NCBI RefSeq assembly: GCF_002300165.1
Contig: NZ_MLCE01000022.1
Coordinates: 124,001 to 188,000 of the forward strand
Reading direction: 5' to 3'
Source: Streptomyces sp. Tue6028
Lineage (GTDB): Bacteria; Actinomycetota; Actinomycetes; Streptomycetales; Streptomycetaceae
Length of the DNA stretch: 64,000 bases
Both the position numbers and the translations under genes were made by a program. The notes below the pieces were generated by a model that saw nothing but the letters and a program-made list of their open reading frames with translations, did no database searches and was not told the origin of the DNA. Shown here piece by piece: positions 8,615 through 15,920 of the stretch (its first letter is position 1; every line of letters starts with the position of its first letter).

Positions 8615-9534
8615 ACCTGACCATGCCGATCCTGATCGGCGCCGTCCTGGGCCTGGGCGCCTACGCACTCGTACGCGCCCTCATGCCGTCGAAGCGCAGC
8701 GCGGTCGCGCAGGTCGCGCGCATCGACGCGATGCGGGCGCGGGGCGCCGCCTACGAATCCGCGCACCGCGGCGGACAGGACGCCGGGAAACTCGGCAGTC
8801 TGCGGGCCCAAGTCGGAACCCGGGTCGCCGAGTTCTACCTCCAGCAGGGCTGGGAGCAACGCTCGCTGCGCGCCGACCTCGCCGTCCTGGACCGGAGTTG
8901 GGAGAAGTTCCTCGCGACGAAGGTGCTGCTCGCCGCGGCCGGCGTGTTCTTCGGACCGTTCCTCTTCGCCGTCGTCTGGACGCTCGGCTTCGGCAGCAGC
9001 CCGATCATCCCGGTCTGGCTGGCCCTGCTGTTCGCCCTCGTCTTCTTCTTCCTCCCCGACGTGGAGGTGCGGCGGGACGCGGCGGACAAGCGGCGCGACC
9101 TGCGGCGCGTGATCGGCGCGTACCTGGACCTCGTGTCGATGAGCCTGGCCGGCGGCCGGGGCCTGCCCGAGGCGCTGATGGCCGCCGCCGAGGTCTCCGA
9201 CGGGTGGGCCACCCAGCGCATCCGCAACGCGCTCGCCGACGCCCGCATCACCGGCATCAGCCAGTGGCAGGCCCTCGGCTCGCTGGGCGAGGAACTCGGT
9301 GTCGAGGAACTGAAGGACCTGTCGGCCTCCCTGGCACTGGTCGCGGACGACGGCGCGAAGGTCCGCGAGTCGCTCGCCTCCCGCGCCGAGACCATGCGGC
9401 ACCGCGAGCTCTCCGAGATCGAGGGCAGCGCGGGCGAGAAGTCGCAGTCGATGCTCGTCGCCCAGCTGCTGCTGTGCGCCGGCTTCCTGGTCTTCCTGAT
9501 CTTTCCCGCCGCCATGCGCGTCTTCCAGGTCTGA
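8611..9534 (+). CDS. tadC: TadC-like type II secretion F-family membrane protein
   Basis: ATG 8611 overlaps the tadB stop (ATGA) and gives 307 residues. A first membrane segment lies at about residues 5-22, a pair near 105-150, then the GspF-type cytoplasmic domain (DLVSMSLAGGRGLPEALMAAA), and a last segment at the C-terminus (LLLCAGFLVFLIFPAAMRVF). It is the expected second platform protein beside TadB. The pilin gene follows after 47 bp. Confidence 0.85.
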   Translation: MNLTMPILIGAVLGLGAYALVRALMPSKRSAVAQVARIDAMRARGAAYESAHRGGQDAGKLGSLRAQVGTRVAEFYLQQGWEQRSLRADLAVLDRSWEKFLATKVLLAAAGVFFGPFLFAVVWTLGFGSSPIIPVWLALLFALVFFFLPDVEVRRDAADKRRDLRRVIGAYLDLVSMSLAGGRGLPEALMAAAEVSDGWATQRIRNALADARITGISQWQALGSLGEELGVEELKDLSASLALVADDGAKVRESLASRAETMRHRELSEIEGSAGEKSQSMLVAQLLLCAGFLVFLIFPAAMRVFQV

Positions 9535-9581
9535 CGCCGACCGACAACTTCATCCACGTCATTTCGAGAGGACAACTCATC

Positions 9582-9833
9582 ATGAACGGACGGAACTTCA
9601 GCACCGGGATCCCGGGGGTGGACTTCCTGATCACCTTCCTCCAGGGCCGGGTGCAGCGCGCCCGCTCCGGCGAACTCGACCGGGGTGCGTCCGCGGTGGA
9701 GTGGGTCATCATCTCCGCCGTCGTCGTCGCGATCGTCGGCGTGGTCGCCGCCATCATCAACGCCGCCCTCAGCGACGGCGCCAACAAGGTGGGCGACTGC
9801 ATCAAGGGCGCGGACGCCGGCAAGACCTGCTGA
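9582..9833 (+). CDS. Flp-like major pilin (83 aa)
   Basis: ATG 9582 is preceded by GAGAGGA. The 83-residue product has a short leader ending in RG, then ASAVEW and a 23-residue hydrophobic segment (VIISAVVVAIVGVVAAIINAAL). The Gly, then Glu at +5, is the class III signal cut by A24 prepilin peptidases, one of which is encoded at 20677-21504. It ends in two cysteines (DCIKG and KTC) that could form a disulfide. Position after tadC and size suggest the structural subunit of the Tad pilus. The leader is long (about 36 residues) for an Flp pilin. Confidence 0.8.
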   Translation: MNGRNFSTGIPGVDFLITFLQGRVQRARSGELDRGASAVEWVIISAVVVAIVGVVAAIINAALSDGANKVGDCIKGADAGKTC

Positions 9834-9865
9834 GCCGTTCCGTTACTTCTCACACGGGGACACGG

Positions 9866-10321
9866 GTGCGCGCACGTCCAGGGGTACGTCGCTGGGTACG
9901 CCGCCGGGTGGAGGCCGCCTCCGCCCGCGGCGATTCCGGCATGACCGCGATCGAGTTCGTGCTGCTCACGCCGGTGCTCTTCTTCATGATCTTCGCGACG
10001 GTGCAGTTCGCGCTGTACTTCTTCGCCGACCACGTGGCCCAGGCGGCGGCCCAGGCGGGTGCCCGCAAGGCCCGCGCCACGGCCGACGAACAGCCCGGAG
10101 CGTGGCGGGGCGAGGCACGTGACGTCGTGGACAGCTACATCCGCCAGCTCGGCCCGCAGCTGGTCCTGTCCCCGGACGTGAAGCTTCTCCAGCCCGAGCA
10201 GAACAAGGTCGGGGTGGAGATCACCGCCAAGGTGCCCACCGTGTTCCCGGGCCTGGACCTCACGGTGCATGCCCAGTCGGTGGGCCCGGTGGAGAGATTC
10301 GTGAAGGAGGGCGAGAACTGA
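9866..10321 (+). CDS. TadE-like pseudopilin (first copy)
   Basis: I chose GTG 9866 because GGGGA lies 5 nt upstream; it gives 151 residues. An Arg-rich leader leads to GDSG, then MTAIEFVLLTPVLFFMIFA: a prepilin-type junction after Gly with Glu at +5 and one membrane helix. The rest is an extracytoplasmic TadE domain (AQAGARKARA and VVDSYIRQLG regions). TadE and TadF pseudopilins are processed by the same peptidase as Flp and are needed for pilus assembly. It overlaps the next gene by one base (TGATG). Confidence 0.78.
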   Translation: MRARPGVRRWVRRRVEAASARGDSGMTAIEFVLLTPVLFFMIFATVQFALYFFADHVAQAAAQAGARKARATADEQPGAWRGEARDVVDSYIRQLGPQLVLSPDVKLLQPEQNKVGVEITAKVPTVFPGLDLTVHAQSVGPVERFVKEGEN

Positions 10322-10803
10322 TGGCGGGGCTCGTCTCCTTCGTACGGGACCGGGTGACGGAGTGCCGCGAGGGCGACCGGGGCCGGGGACCCCGGGGGGC
10401 CTGGGGTCACCAGGGGGACCGGGGACTGTCCACCGTGGAGGTGGTCATCCTCGCTCCCGTGATGATCCTCTTCATCCTCGTCCTGGTGGCCTTCGGGCAG
10501 CTCGTGGACGGCCGGGGCGCGCTCGACGGGGCCGCGCGGGACGCGGCACGCGCCGGATCCCTCCAGCGGGAGGAGACGACCGCCATGTCCGAGGCGCAGA
10601 AGGCGGCCGACGCCGACCTCGCGGACGTGTGCTCCGGCCCGGTGACCGTCACCAAGACCAGCACCGGATTCGCGGACGCCGAGCTCTTCACGGTCGAGGT
10701 CAGCTGCCAGGTGCGGGGCCTTGCCATGCTCGGCCTGGACGTCCCGACGACCCTGACCAGCTCGTTCACCTCGCCGCTCGACCCCTTCAAGAGGAAGGCG
10801 TGA
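10321..10803 (+). CDS. TadE-like pseudopilin (second copy)
   Basis: The 160-residue product starts ATG 10321, sharing its A with the previous stop. A charged, Gly/Arg-rich leader ends in DRG, followed by LSTVEVVILAPVMILFILVL: again Gly, Glu at +5 and a single hydrophobic helix. The outer domain has GAARDAARAGSL, the TadE-like hallmark, and two cysteines. It forms a tandem with the preceding TadE-like gene and probably has the TadE/TadF division of labour. Its stop overlaps the next start by one base. Confidence 0.75.
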   Translation: MAGLVSFVRDRVTECREGDRGRGPRGAWGHQGDRGLSTVEVVILAPVMILFILVLVAFGQLVDGRGALDGAARDAARAGSLQREETTAMSEAQKAADADLADVCSGPVTVTKTSTGFADAELFTVEVSCQVRGLAMLGLDVPTTLTSSFTSPLDPFKRKA

Positions 10804-11363
10804 TGGGGCACATGAGGCTGCGCGCAGACGTGGGACAGGCTGGTCCTGGTGCCCGGGCGGGGCGGAGCGAACCGGGCGACCGGGAGGTGCCCTCGGGGCT
10901 GCGTACCCGCGCCCGGGAGTGGGCCGGGGCGCGCCGGGCCCGCCTGGACGACCGTGGTTCCGGTGCCGGCGCGGTCATCATCTTCGCGATCGTCTTCCTC
11001 TCCCTGTCGGCCTTCGTCATCGACGGCGGCATGTCGATCTCCAAGCGCGAGCGGGCCGCGGACATAGCGGAACAGGCCGCCCGCTACGCAGCCCAGGACG
11101 TAGACAAGGAAGCCCTCTACCAGAACCAGGGCAAGGGCGGCGCCCCCATCCGCTACCAGAACTGCGGGGCCCGCGTGAAGGCGTTCGCCCGCGAAATGGG
11201 CATGTCCGGCGCGGACATCGCGGCCACGCACTGCGTGGCCGCGGACGAGAACCAGGTCGAGGTCGAGGTCCAGCTCACCTACTCCCCGGTCTTCACCGGC
11301 ATGTTCTACGGCGGCGACGTCGTCGTGCACGGCAGCGCGGTGGCGGAGAACGAGGTCGGCTGA
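10803..11363 (+). CDS. TadG-like pilus assembly protein (short form)
   Basis: ATG 10803 overlaps the preceding stop (TGATG); ATG 10812 is an alternative. The 186-residue protein has a long basic cytoplasmic leader, then RGSGAGAVIIFAIVFLSLSAFVIDGG, the TadG-type N-terminal helix, and an outer domain with ADIAEQAARYAAQDVD. Unlike large TadG proteins it lacks a von Willebrand factor A domain and is only about 105 residues long after the helix. Together with the two TadE-like genes it makes three consecutive minor-subunit genes linked by one-base overlaps, which suggests fixed stoichiometry. Confidence 0.7.
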   Translation: MGHMRLRADVGQAGPGARAGRSEPGDREVPSGLRTRAREWAGARRARLDDRGSGAGAVIIFAIVFLSLSAFVIDGGMSISKRERAADIAEQAARYAAQDVDKEALYQNQGKGGAPIRYQNCGARVKAFAREMGMSGADIAATHCVAADENQVEVEVQLTYSPVFTGMFYGGDVVVHGSAVAENEVG

Positions 11364-11403
11364 GCCGGCATCGCGGCGGCGGACGAGCGGAGGTGGCCTG
11401 GCG

Positions 11404-12129
11404 GTGTTCGGGCGGAAGAAGGACGAGCCGGTCGTCGAACCCGTGCCGTGGGAAGGGACCGGCGGCGTCGGCGGCTTCGTCGTCGGCGACGTGCTGCGCC
11501 CGGCGGCCTTCCGGCGCAAGGCGCTGACGGGGGAGCGGGCGGTACGGGAACCGACGATGCGGGACGGCGTACGGTACTTCGCCCCGGCGGCGGTCGTCAC
11601 ACGCCTCGGTGAGGCCGACGACAGGACCCCGTCGTACGAGCTGCACGCGGCCGTCGAGCCCGGTGGGGCACCACTGTGCGTCCTCACGCCCGTGAGCCGC
11701 GGCACCGCCTACCGCGTGACCGACGCCGACGGAGCGGAACTGGGACACGTGCACCGCACCTCCGCCGCCAAGCGGGCCGTCCAGCACGGCTGGTGGCTGC
11801 GGCAGCCCGGACACCCGGAGATCGTGGCCCGCTACCACTGGGCCAGGGGCAGTGCGAAGGACATCGCCGCGCGGGGCAGGGAGAAGGCCGTCCGCGGGGC
11901 CGGCGCCCTCGTGTCCGGCGTCGTCGACTCCGTCGCCGGCCTGGGGGCCGAGGGCGGCGACCAGCGGGGTACGCACGTGTGGAAGCCGGTGACGTGGCGT
12001 ACGGGGGACGAGGAGGAGGACCTGGTCCTCACCTCCGGCCACCTGGACGGCGTGCGGGTGTACCACCCGCACGCCCCTTGGCTGGACCGACGCCTGGCGT
12101 TCGCCCTGGCGGTACTGCGAGAGGCGTGA
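11404..12129 (+). CDS. Hypothetical protein (241 aa) downstream of pilus operon
   Basis: A GTG start at 11404 follows GGAGG after about 11 nt. The soluble protein has no signal peptide or membrane helix. Central beta-rich sequence (PLCVLTPVSRGTAYRVTDADG, GHVHRTSAAKRAVQHGWWLR, PGHPEIVARYHW) has the alternating pattern of a small barrel, loosely like LURP-one/scramblase-type folds, but this is a weak impression. It is in the same direction 40 bp after the TadG-like gene and may be co-transcribed. The convergent gene on the minus strand ends 36 bp away. Function unknown. Confidence 0.6.
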   Translation: MFGRKKDEPVVEPVPWEGTGGVGGFVVGDVLRPAAFRRKALTGERAVREPTMRDGVRYFAPAAVVTRLGEADDRTPSYELHAAVEPGGAPLCVLTPVSRGTAYRVTDADGAELGHVHRTSAAKRAVQHGWWLRQPGHPEIVARYHWARGSAKDIAARGREKAVRGAGALVSGVVDSVAGLGAEGGDQRGTHVWKPVTWRTGDEEEDLVLTSGHLDGVRVYHPHAPWLDRRLAFALAVLREA

Positions 12130-12165
12130 CGCCGGCCGGCGCGGTGCGATGCGCCCGGCCCTGCG

Positions 12166-12504
12166 CTACTTCCCGCCGTCGCCCTTGCCGCCCTTCTTCT
12201 CCGTCTTCACCCCGTCGGAGACGTCCTTGGCCAGCTTGTCGTCGAGCTTCTTGAACTCGCGGACGACGGCGTCGGACATGTCGGCGAGGGCGTCGAGGGC
12301 CTGGGAGATGTCCTCACGGCCGTCCTCCCAGCCGGACTCGAAGTCGTCGAGCGCGTCGTAGACCGTGTGGTCGCCGAGGTCGTCCTTGTAGGACTCGAAG
12401 AGCTTCTTGGTGTGGTTCAGCCGGGTCTTGATGTCGCGCAGCCGCCCGCCGTAGTCCTCCAGCTCGCTGAGCGGGAGCGCGAGGTCGCTCTTGCCCGTGC
12501 CCAT
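12166..12504 (-). CDS. Small helical ESX/WXG100-like protein (112 aa)
   Basis: ATG at 12504 is preceded by AAGGGGGAA. The 112-residue protein is almost entirely helical and charged. It has a first helix (SELEDYGGRLRDIKTRL), a second with DALDDFESGWEDGREDI around one Trp, and a third (LADMSDAVVREFKKLDDKLA), ending in a Lys/Gly tail. This pattern, including the Trp turn and D-x-x-L-A ending, resembles small type VII secretion (ESX) partner proteins in Streptomyces, though the canonical WXG is replaced by WED. It lies 21 bp downstream of the 228-residue gene on the same strand, so the two are probably co-expressed. Confidence 0.55.
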   Translation of the reverse strand: MGTGKSDLALPLSELEDYGGRLRDIKTRLNHTKKLFESYKDDLGDHTVYDALDDFESGWEDGREDISQALDALADMSDAVVREFKKLDDKLAKDVSDGVKTEKKGGKGDGGK

Positions 12505-12525
12505 GTGCGGTTCCCCCTTGATTCG

Positions 12526-13212
12526 TCAGACGAAGCGGAACGTGCCGGTCACGGCGTCGAAGACGTCGTGGAACGCCTCCGCCAGGTCCAGCACCGGGCT
12601 GGCCCCGGAGACGAGCACCACCTGGCCGGCGGTTCCCGGGACGGGAATGTACGTCTGGGTCAGCACCATACGAAGGGTACGGGTGTCTCCCTGCGCGACG
12701 GGAACGTCCTCGACGCCGAACGTCCGGGCAGCCGGGCCGACTTCGGGGATGTCGACCGTGGTGACCGTGCGCCAGACGTCGCCGTCGCGGCGCGGCGTGA
12801 TGGCCCGGAGGCTCTCTGTGATGGCCCGCGGATCCGTGGACAGGGCCACGCCCTGCTTGTTCTTGGCGCCGAGCACGGACATGGTGACGGTCGCCGACAG
12901 CGGCACGCCCTCGAAGTTCTCCGCCATGCAACCCATGTACACGGCACCGGAGTCGTGCGCGTCCTTGGCCATCCTGCGCAGCATGGCGGTCAGCTCGGCG
13001 CGGTAGTCCCCGAGTTCGGGAACTTCGCGGATCCGCTCGTCGACGAGCGCGCGGATGGTGCTGTCCCGGCCCTCAGGGCGGATGTCGAACTCCCACCAGG
13101 ACTCGGGGACGGACAGGGAAATTCCTCTGAAGTCCTCCTGGGCCACCTCCTGGACGCCCTCCTGTTCGCCCGGGCCGGCTGGGTCGTGGATCGGGTCGGG
13201 CGTGGTGGGCAC
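12526..13212 (-). CDS. Hypothetical protein (228 aa), partner of the ESX-like gene
   Basis: The GTG start at 13212 follows GAGGA by about 10 nt. No signal peptide or membrane helix is seen. The N-terminal 25 residues are Pro/Glu-rich and disordered. A mixed alpha/beta domain then starts ISLSVPESWWEFDIRPEGRD and includes long strands such as TYIPVPGTAGQVVLVSG. I do not recognise the family. Association with a helical secretion-type partner suggests a chaperone or adaptor comparable in position to EspG-like proteins, but there is no motif to prove it. Confidence 0.5.
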   Translation of the reverse strand: MPTTPDPIHDPAGPGEQEGVQEVAQEDFRGISLSVPESWWEFDIRPEGRDSTIRALVDERIREVPELGDYRAELTAMLRRMAKDAHDSGAVYMGCMAENFEGVPLSATVTMSVLGAKNKQGVALSTDPRAITESLRAITPRRDGDVWRTVTTVDIPEVGPAARTFGVEDVPVAQGDTRTLRMVLTQTYIPVPGTAGQVVLVSGASPVLDLAEAFHDVFDAVTGTFRFV

Positions 13213-13251
13213 GGTGCTAGATTCCTCTTTCCTGCCTCATGAGTTGTCCTG

Positions 13252-13291
13252 CCGTCAGCCGTCAGCCGTCAGCCGTCAGCCGTCAGCCGTC
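13252..13291. repeat. 7-bp tandem repeat (CCGTCAG)
   Basis: Five perfect copies of CCGTCAG plus a partial sixth occupy 13252-13291, between the end of one small minus-strand gene (13304) and the start of the 228-aa gene (13212). It lies in the probable leader of the latter and could vary in copy number by slippage. Confidence 0.9.
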
Positions 13292-13303
13292 TGGCTTCGG
13301 CGG

Positions 13304-13678
13304 TCAGTCGGGAATCGGGAGCCCCGCGGCCTCGGTGAGCCGCATTGCTTCGTCCTCCGAAATCTCGGGCGGTACGAAGTCGAGCGACTCCGCGTGCCGG
13401 ATGAACTCGGCGGGCGGGGCCACGCGATGGTACTGGACGTAGTCGGACCAGGCCAGATTCCAGACCCAGGTCCCGTCCGTCATGACACCGACACGAACCC
13501 GCATTCCCTCGGAATCGGAAAAGGGGTCGGGAAGAGTACCGGGGGAGAAGAGCAGCGGTTCTGCGCTCTCCAGATATCCGGCAAGCTTGACAGCGAGTTT
13601 CTCTGTGAGCGAACCAATGGCGCACTCGATATAGGTTTCTTCCTCTCCGATACGGTAGGGCGCGGGCACCGTCGTCAT
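13304..13678 (-). CDS. Small immunity-like protein, paralog 1 of 3 (124 aa)
   Basis: The ATG at 13678 was chosen because the downstream sequence MTTVPAPYRIGE aligns with the start of paralog 2; longer upstream extensions read as non-coding. The 124-residue acidic protein contains YLESAEPLLFSPGTL, then RVRVGVMTDGTWVWNLAWSDYV, an FIRHAESLDF helix and a C-terminal SEDEAMRLTEAAGL helix. The same order recurs in the next gene, and in weaker form in the third. No catalytic motif or signal is visible. I infer an immunity-type protein from the duplicated arrangement; lower GC and AT-ending codons suggest acquired DNA. Confidence 0.6.
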   Translation of the reverse strand: MTTVPAPYRIGEEETYIECAIGSLTEKLAVKLAGYLESAEPLLFSPGTLPDPFSDSEGMRVRVGVMTDGTWVWNLAWSDYVQYHRVAPPAEFIRHAESLDFVPPEISEDEAMRLTEAAGLPIPD

Positions 13679-13760
13679 GGGCGCAGGTCGACCGCCTTTC
13701 AGAGTGTGCCGAGCTGGGCGATGCCGGTGAAGTCGCGGCTGTCGAGGCGCGGGCCGACAA

Positions 13761-14129
13761 TCAGTACGGAATGTCAAGAGCTTCGCAGAGCTCCATGATT
13801 CGTTCTTCCGAGACCTCGGGCAGCAGGAAGTCGAGCCTCTCGACATGATGCATGAAGTCGTCCCCGGGGGAGATTCGGCTTTCGCGGACCAGGTCGGCCC
13901 ACGCGAGATCCCACACCCATTCACCGTCCGTCATGACTCCGACGCGCACACGGTGTTCAGGGTTGTCGGACAGAGGCGACTGTCTTGTGCCCGGGGCGAG
14001 CACAAGGTCTTCTGCGGTCTCAAGGTATTCAGCCAGACGCTCGCTGACTTCGATGGTAAGACGATCGGGCTCTGCCGGGACCGTGCGGGCTGGTTCATTC
14101 AGCTTGAAAGGCGCTGGGATCTGCTTCAT
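13761..14129 (-). CDS. Small immunity-like protein, paralog 2 of 3 (122 aa)
   Basis: ATG 14129 (MKQIPAPFKLNE) matches the N-terminus of paralog 1 (MTTVPAPYRIGE), so I prefer it over GTG 14222, which would add 31 residues. Shared segments with paralog 1 are YLETAEDLVLAPGT, RVRVGVMTDGEWVWDLAWADLV, FMHHVERLDF and SEERIMELCEAL. Upstream in the same frame the sequence stays open to the stop of paralog 3, reading protein-like text (CDECQIFQSTVTDRW, then SGPWFGLSHAQLHEVEIH). It could be a longer N-terminus or the remnant of another gene. No obvious ribosome site precedes either start. Confidence 0.55.
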   Translation of the reverse strand: MKQIPAPFKLNEPARTVPAEPDRLTIEVSERLAEYLETAEDLVLAPGTRQSPLSDNPEHRVRVGVMTDGEWVWDLAWADLVRESRISPGDDFMHHVERLDFLLPEVSEERIMELCEALDIPY

Positions 14130-14285
14130 GTCAGAGACGTGGATTTCTACTTCGTGAAGCTGCGCGTGGCTCAGGCCGAACCATGGGCCGCTGTTCTTCA
14201 CCACCATCCACCGGTCGGTCACGGTGCTTTGGAATATCTGGCATTCGTCGCATCTCTCCCGGACGTTTCTTTCGCCGGCTCCTGC

Positions 14286-14681
14286 CTATGTCACATCGAT
14301 TCCGAGGTCCCGTTCCAGGATTTCCATCAGCCGCGTCTCCGGCACTTCCGGCATCTGGTGGTGGGCGAGCCTGACGTGGGCGACGAACTCCGCGGGCAGG
14401 GACACGTGATACGTGCCGAGGTAGTAGGGGAGATCCTCACGCCACAGCCAGGTGCCGTCCGTGTAGAGAGATCCGATGCCGCACAGGCCGGGAGCTCCGG
14501 GGTCCAGGACGTCGGGGCCCGCGCTCATTTCGCTCCAGATCCGCGCCCCGTTTCTGAGGTAGGAGACGACCTCCGCCTCGTCCGGCTCTCCCGTCGGGTT
14601 CACGGCATCACGCATGAGTCCGTCAAGAGGCAGTCCCCAGCCGGGGTCGAGTTCGGAGAAGAAGCCTACGGGGCGGATCAT
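14286..14681 (-). CDS. Small immunity-like protein, paralog 3 of 3 (131 aa)
   Basis: ATG at 14681 follows a clear GAGGAG. The 131-residue protein shares the core pattern of its two neighbours: a short strand, a GSLYTDGTWLWREDLPYYL block equivalent to VGVMTDGTWVWNLAWSDYV, then VSLPAEFVAHVRLAHHQMPEVPETRLMEILERD as the closing helices. Similarity to paralogs 1 and 2 is partial, so it is an older duplicate or a related family. The stop is TAG at 14286-14288, in frame with the upstream extension of paralog 2. Function is inferred only from the array. Confidence 0.6.
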   Translation of the reverse strand: MIRPVGFFSELDPGWGLPLDGLMRDAVNPTGEPDEAEVVSYLRNGARIWSEMSAGPDVLDPGAPGLCGIGSLYTDGTWLWREDLPYYLGTYHVSLPAEFVAHVRLAHHQMPEVPETRLMEILERDLGIDVT

Positions 14682-14846
14682 CTGAGCTCCTCGGTTGCGC
14701 CGCCCTCGCGGTGGCCTCGGCGATGGCGCAGTGAGCCGTCGGATCAATCCGCCTTCCCGGTGCGGGCTTTGCTGTCGCCGGGCTGTGTCTCGATCGCCGT
14801 GCGGCACGACTCCGTGCCGATGTGGGCGACGTCGGCGCGCGCGGGC

Positions 14847-15920
14847 CTACCGGTTGATCGACTGGATTTCCTGGACATTCATGTCCTGGGTCGTCTCGAA
14901 GGTGCCGTCCGGGAGGTCGCCCTTGGCGCCGCCGGTGCCTTCCCAGGAGATCTGCCAGGTGATGGAGGCCTTCAGCTGGTACGGCGCACCGCTCGTGGCG
15001 CGCAGGTACTCGATGCCGCACGGCGGCGTCCTGTCGGAGTCGCCCTTCTCGTACGGGGTGCCGATCGAGCCGTCGTCGTTGATCTTGCACTCGCCGGAGG
15101 CCGGGAAGGTGTCGGCGTCCTCCGTGCCGGGCTCCAGGTGCAGCGCGACCGGCTTGGCCGTGGTCTCCGCCCACAGGTTGGTGTTCGGGAGCTCGGCACG
15201 GACGGTGACGTCCTGGAAGGTGCCCTTGTCGAGCCAGATCCACGTGGGCAGATTGACCGTGGACTTGCCCTCGGGCTTGAGCTCGATCTTGGTGTCCGGG
15301 ATCTTGACCTGGTTGTAGGCGTACTCGGCGAGCGTCTTCGGGGTCGGGGCGTTCGGGACCTGCGGGACCGTGTTGCCGTCCTGCCAGAACATGATCCGGC
15401 CGCAGTCCCACGACTTGGGGTCCGTGTCGTCCGGTGCGACGCTGCGCCAGAAGTACCCCTTCTTGCCTATGTTGTAGTCCTTGTAGCCGGGCGCGGCGGA
15501 CCAGGTGTCGTCGAAGTTCTTCTCAGGCTTCTCGTCCCGGTAGTGGTCCGTCCACAGCCCCTTGCCGATCCACGTCTCGTGGACGCCGACATCGCCACTG
15601 CCGTTCGTCTCCGAGAACTTCTTCAGTTGCTCGGGCGTCATGACGGGCTCGTACCAGCACGCCGGGGGCTCCCAGCTGGGGTCGACCGACGTGATGTTGC
15701 CCCGCTTGCCCGTGGTGGGGCCCTTCACCTGGCGGACCTTGATCTGGGACTGGGTGGCTGAGGCGTTGATGTTCCCGTTGCCGTCGGAGTTGCCCGAAGG
15801 GCCCGTCGGCGGCGTGGTGTTGTCGGCGGGACCGTCCGCGTACGCCGTGCCCCCGCTCCAAAGCACCAATGCCGCCACCGCCACCGGGGTCCAGTGGGAA
15901 GAACGTCCGCGCATCCTCAT
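14847..15920 (-). CDS. Secreted protein of unknown function (357 aa)
   Basis: ATG at 15920 overlaps the stop of the lipoprotein gene by 4 nt (ATGA) and is preceded by GAAGGAG. A signal peptide is clear: MRMRGR, a hydrophobic WTPVAVAALVLWSGG core and AYADG as the cleavage region. The mature protein starts with a Thr/Asn/Gly-rich stretch, then a Trp-rich, beta-type domain (DPSWEPPACWYEP, KGYFWRSVAPDD, WDCGRIMFW) with conserved-looking cysteines, and ends in a second beta domain (QLKASITWQISWEG). No enzyme motif is recognised. Coupling to a lipoprotein gene suggests that the two work together outside the membrane. Confidence 0.65.
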   Translation of the reverse strand: MRMRGRSSHWTPVAVAALVLWSGGTAYADGPADNTTPPTGPSGNSDGNGNINASATQSQIKVRQVKGPTTGKRGNITSVDPSWEPPACWYEPVMTPEQLKKFSETNGSGDVGVHETWIGKGLWTDHYRDEKPEKNFDDTWSAAPGYKDYNIGKKGYFWRSVAPDDTDPKSWDCGRIMFWQDGNTVPQVPNAPTPKTLAEYAYNQVKIPDTKIELKPEGKSTVNLPTWIWLDKGTFQDVTVRAELPNTNLWAETTAKPVALHLEPGTEDADTFPASGECKINDDGSIGTPYEKGDSDRTPPCGIEYLRATSGAPYQLKASITWQISWEGTGGAKGDLPDGTFETTQDMNVQEIQSINR

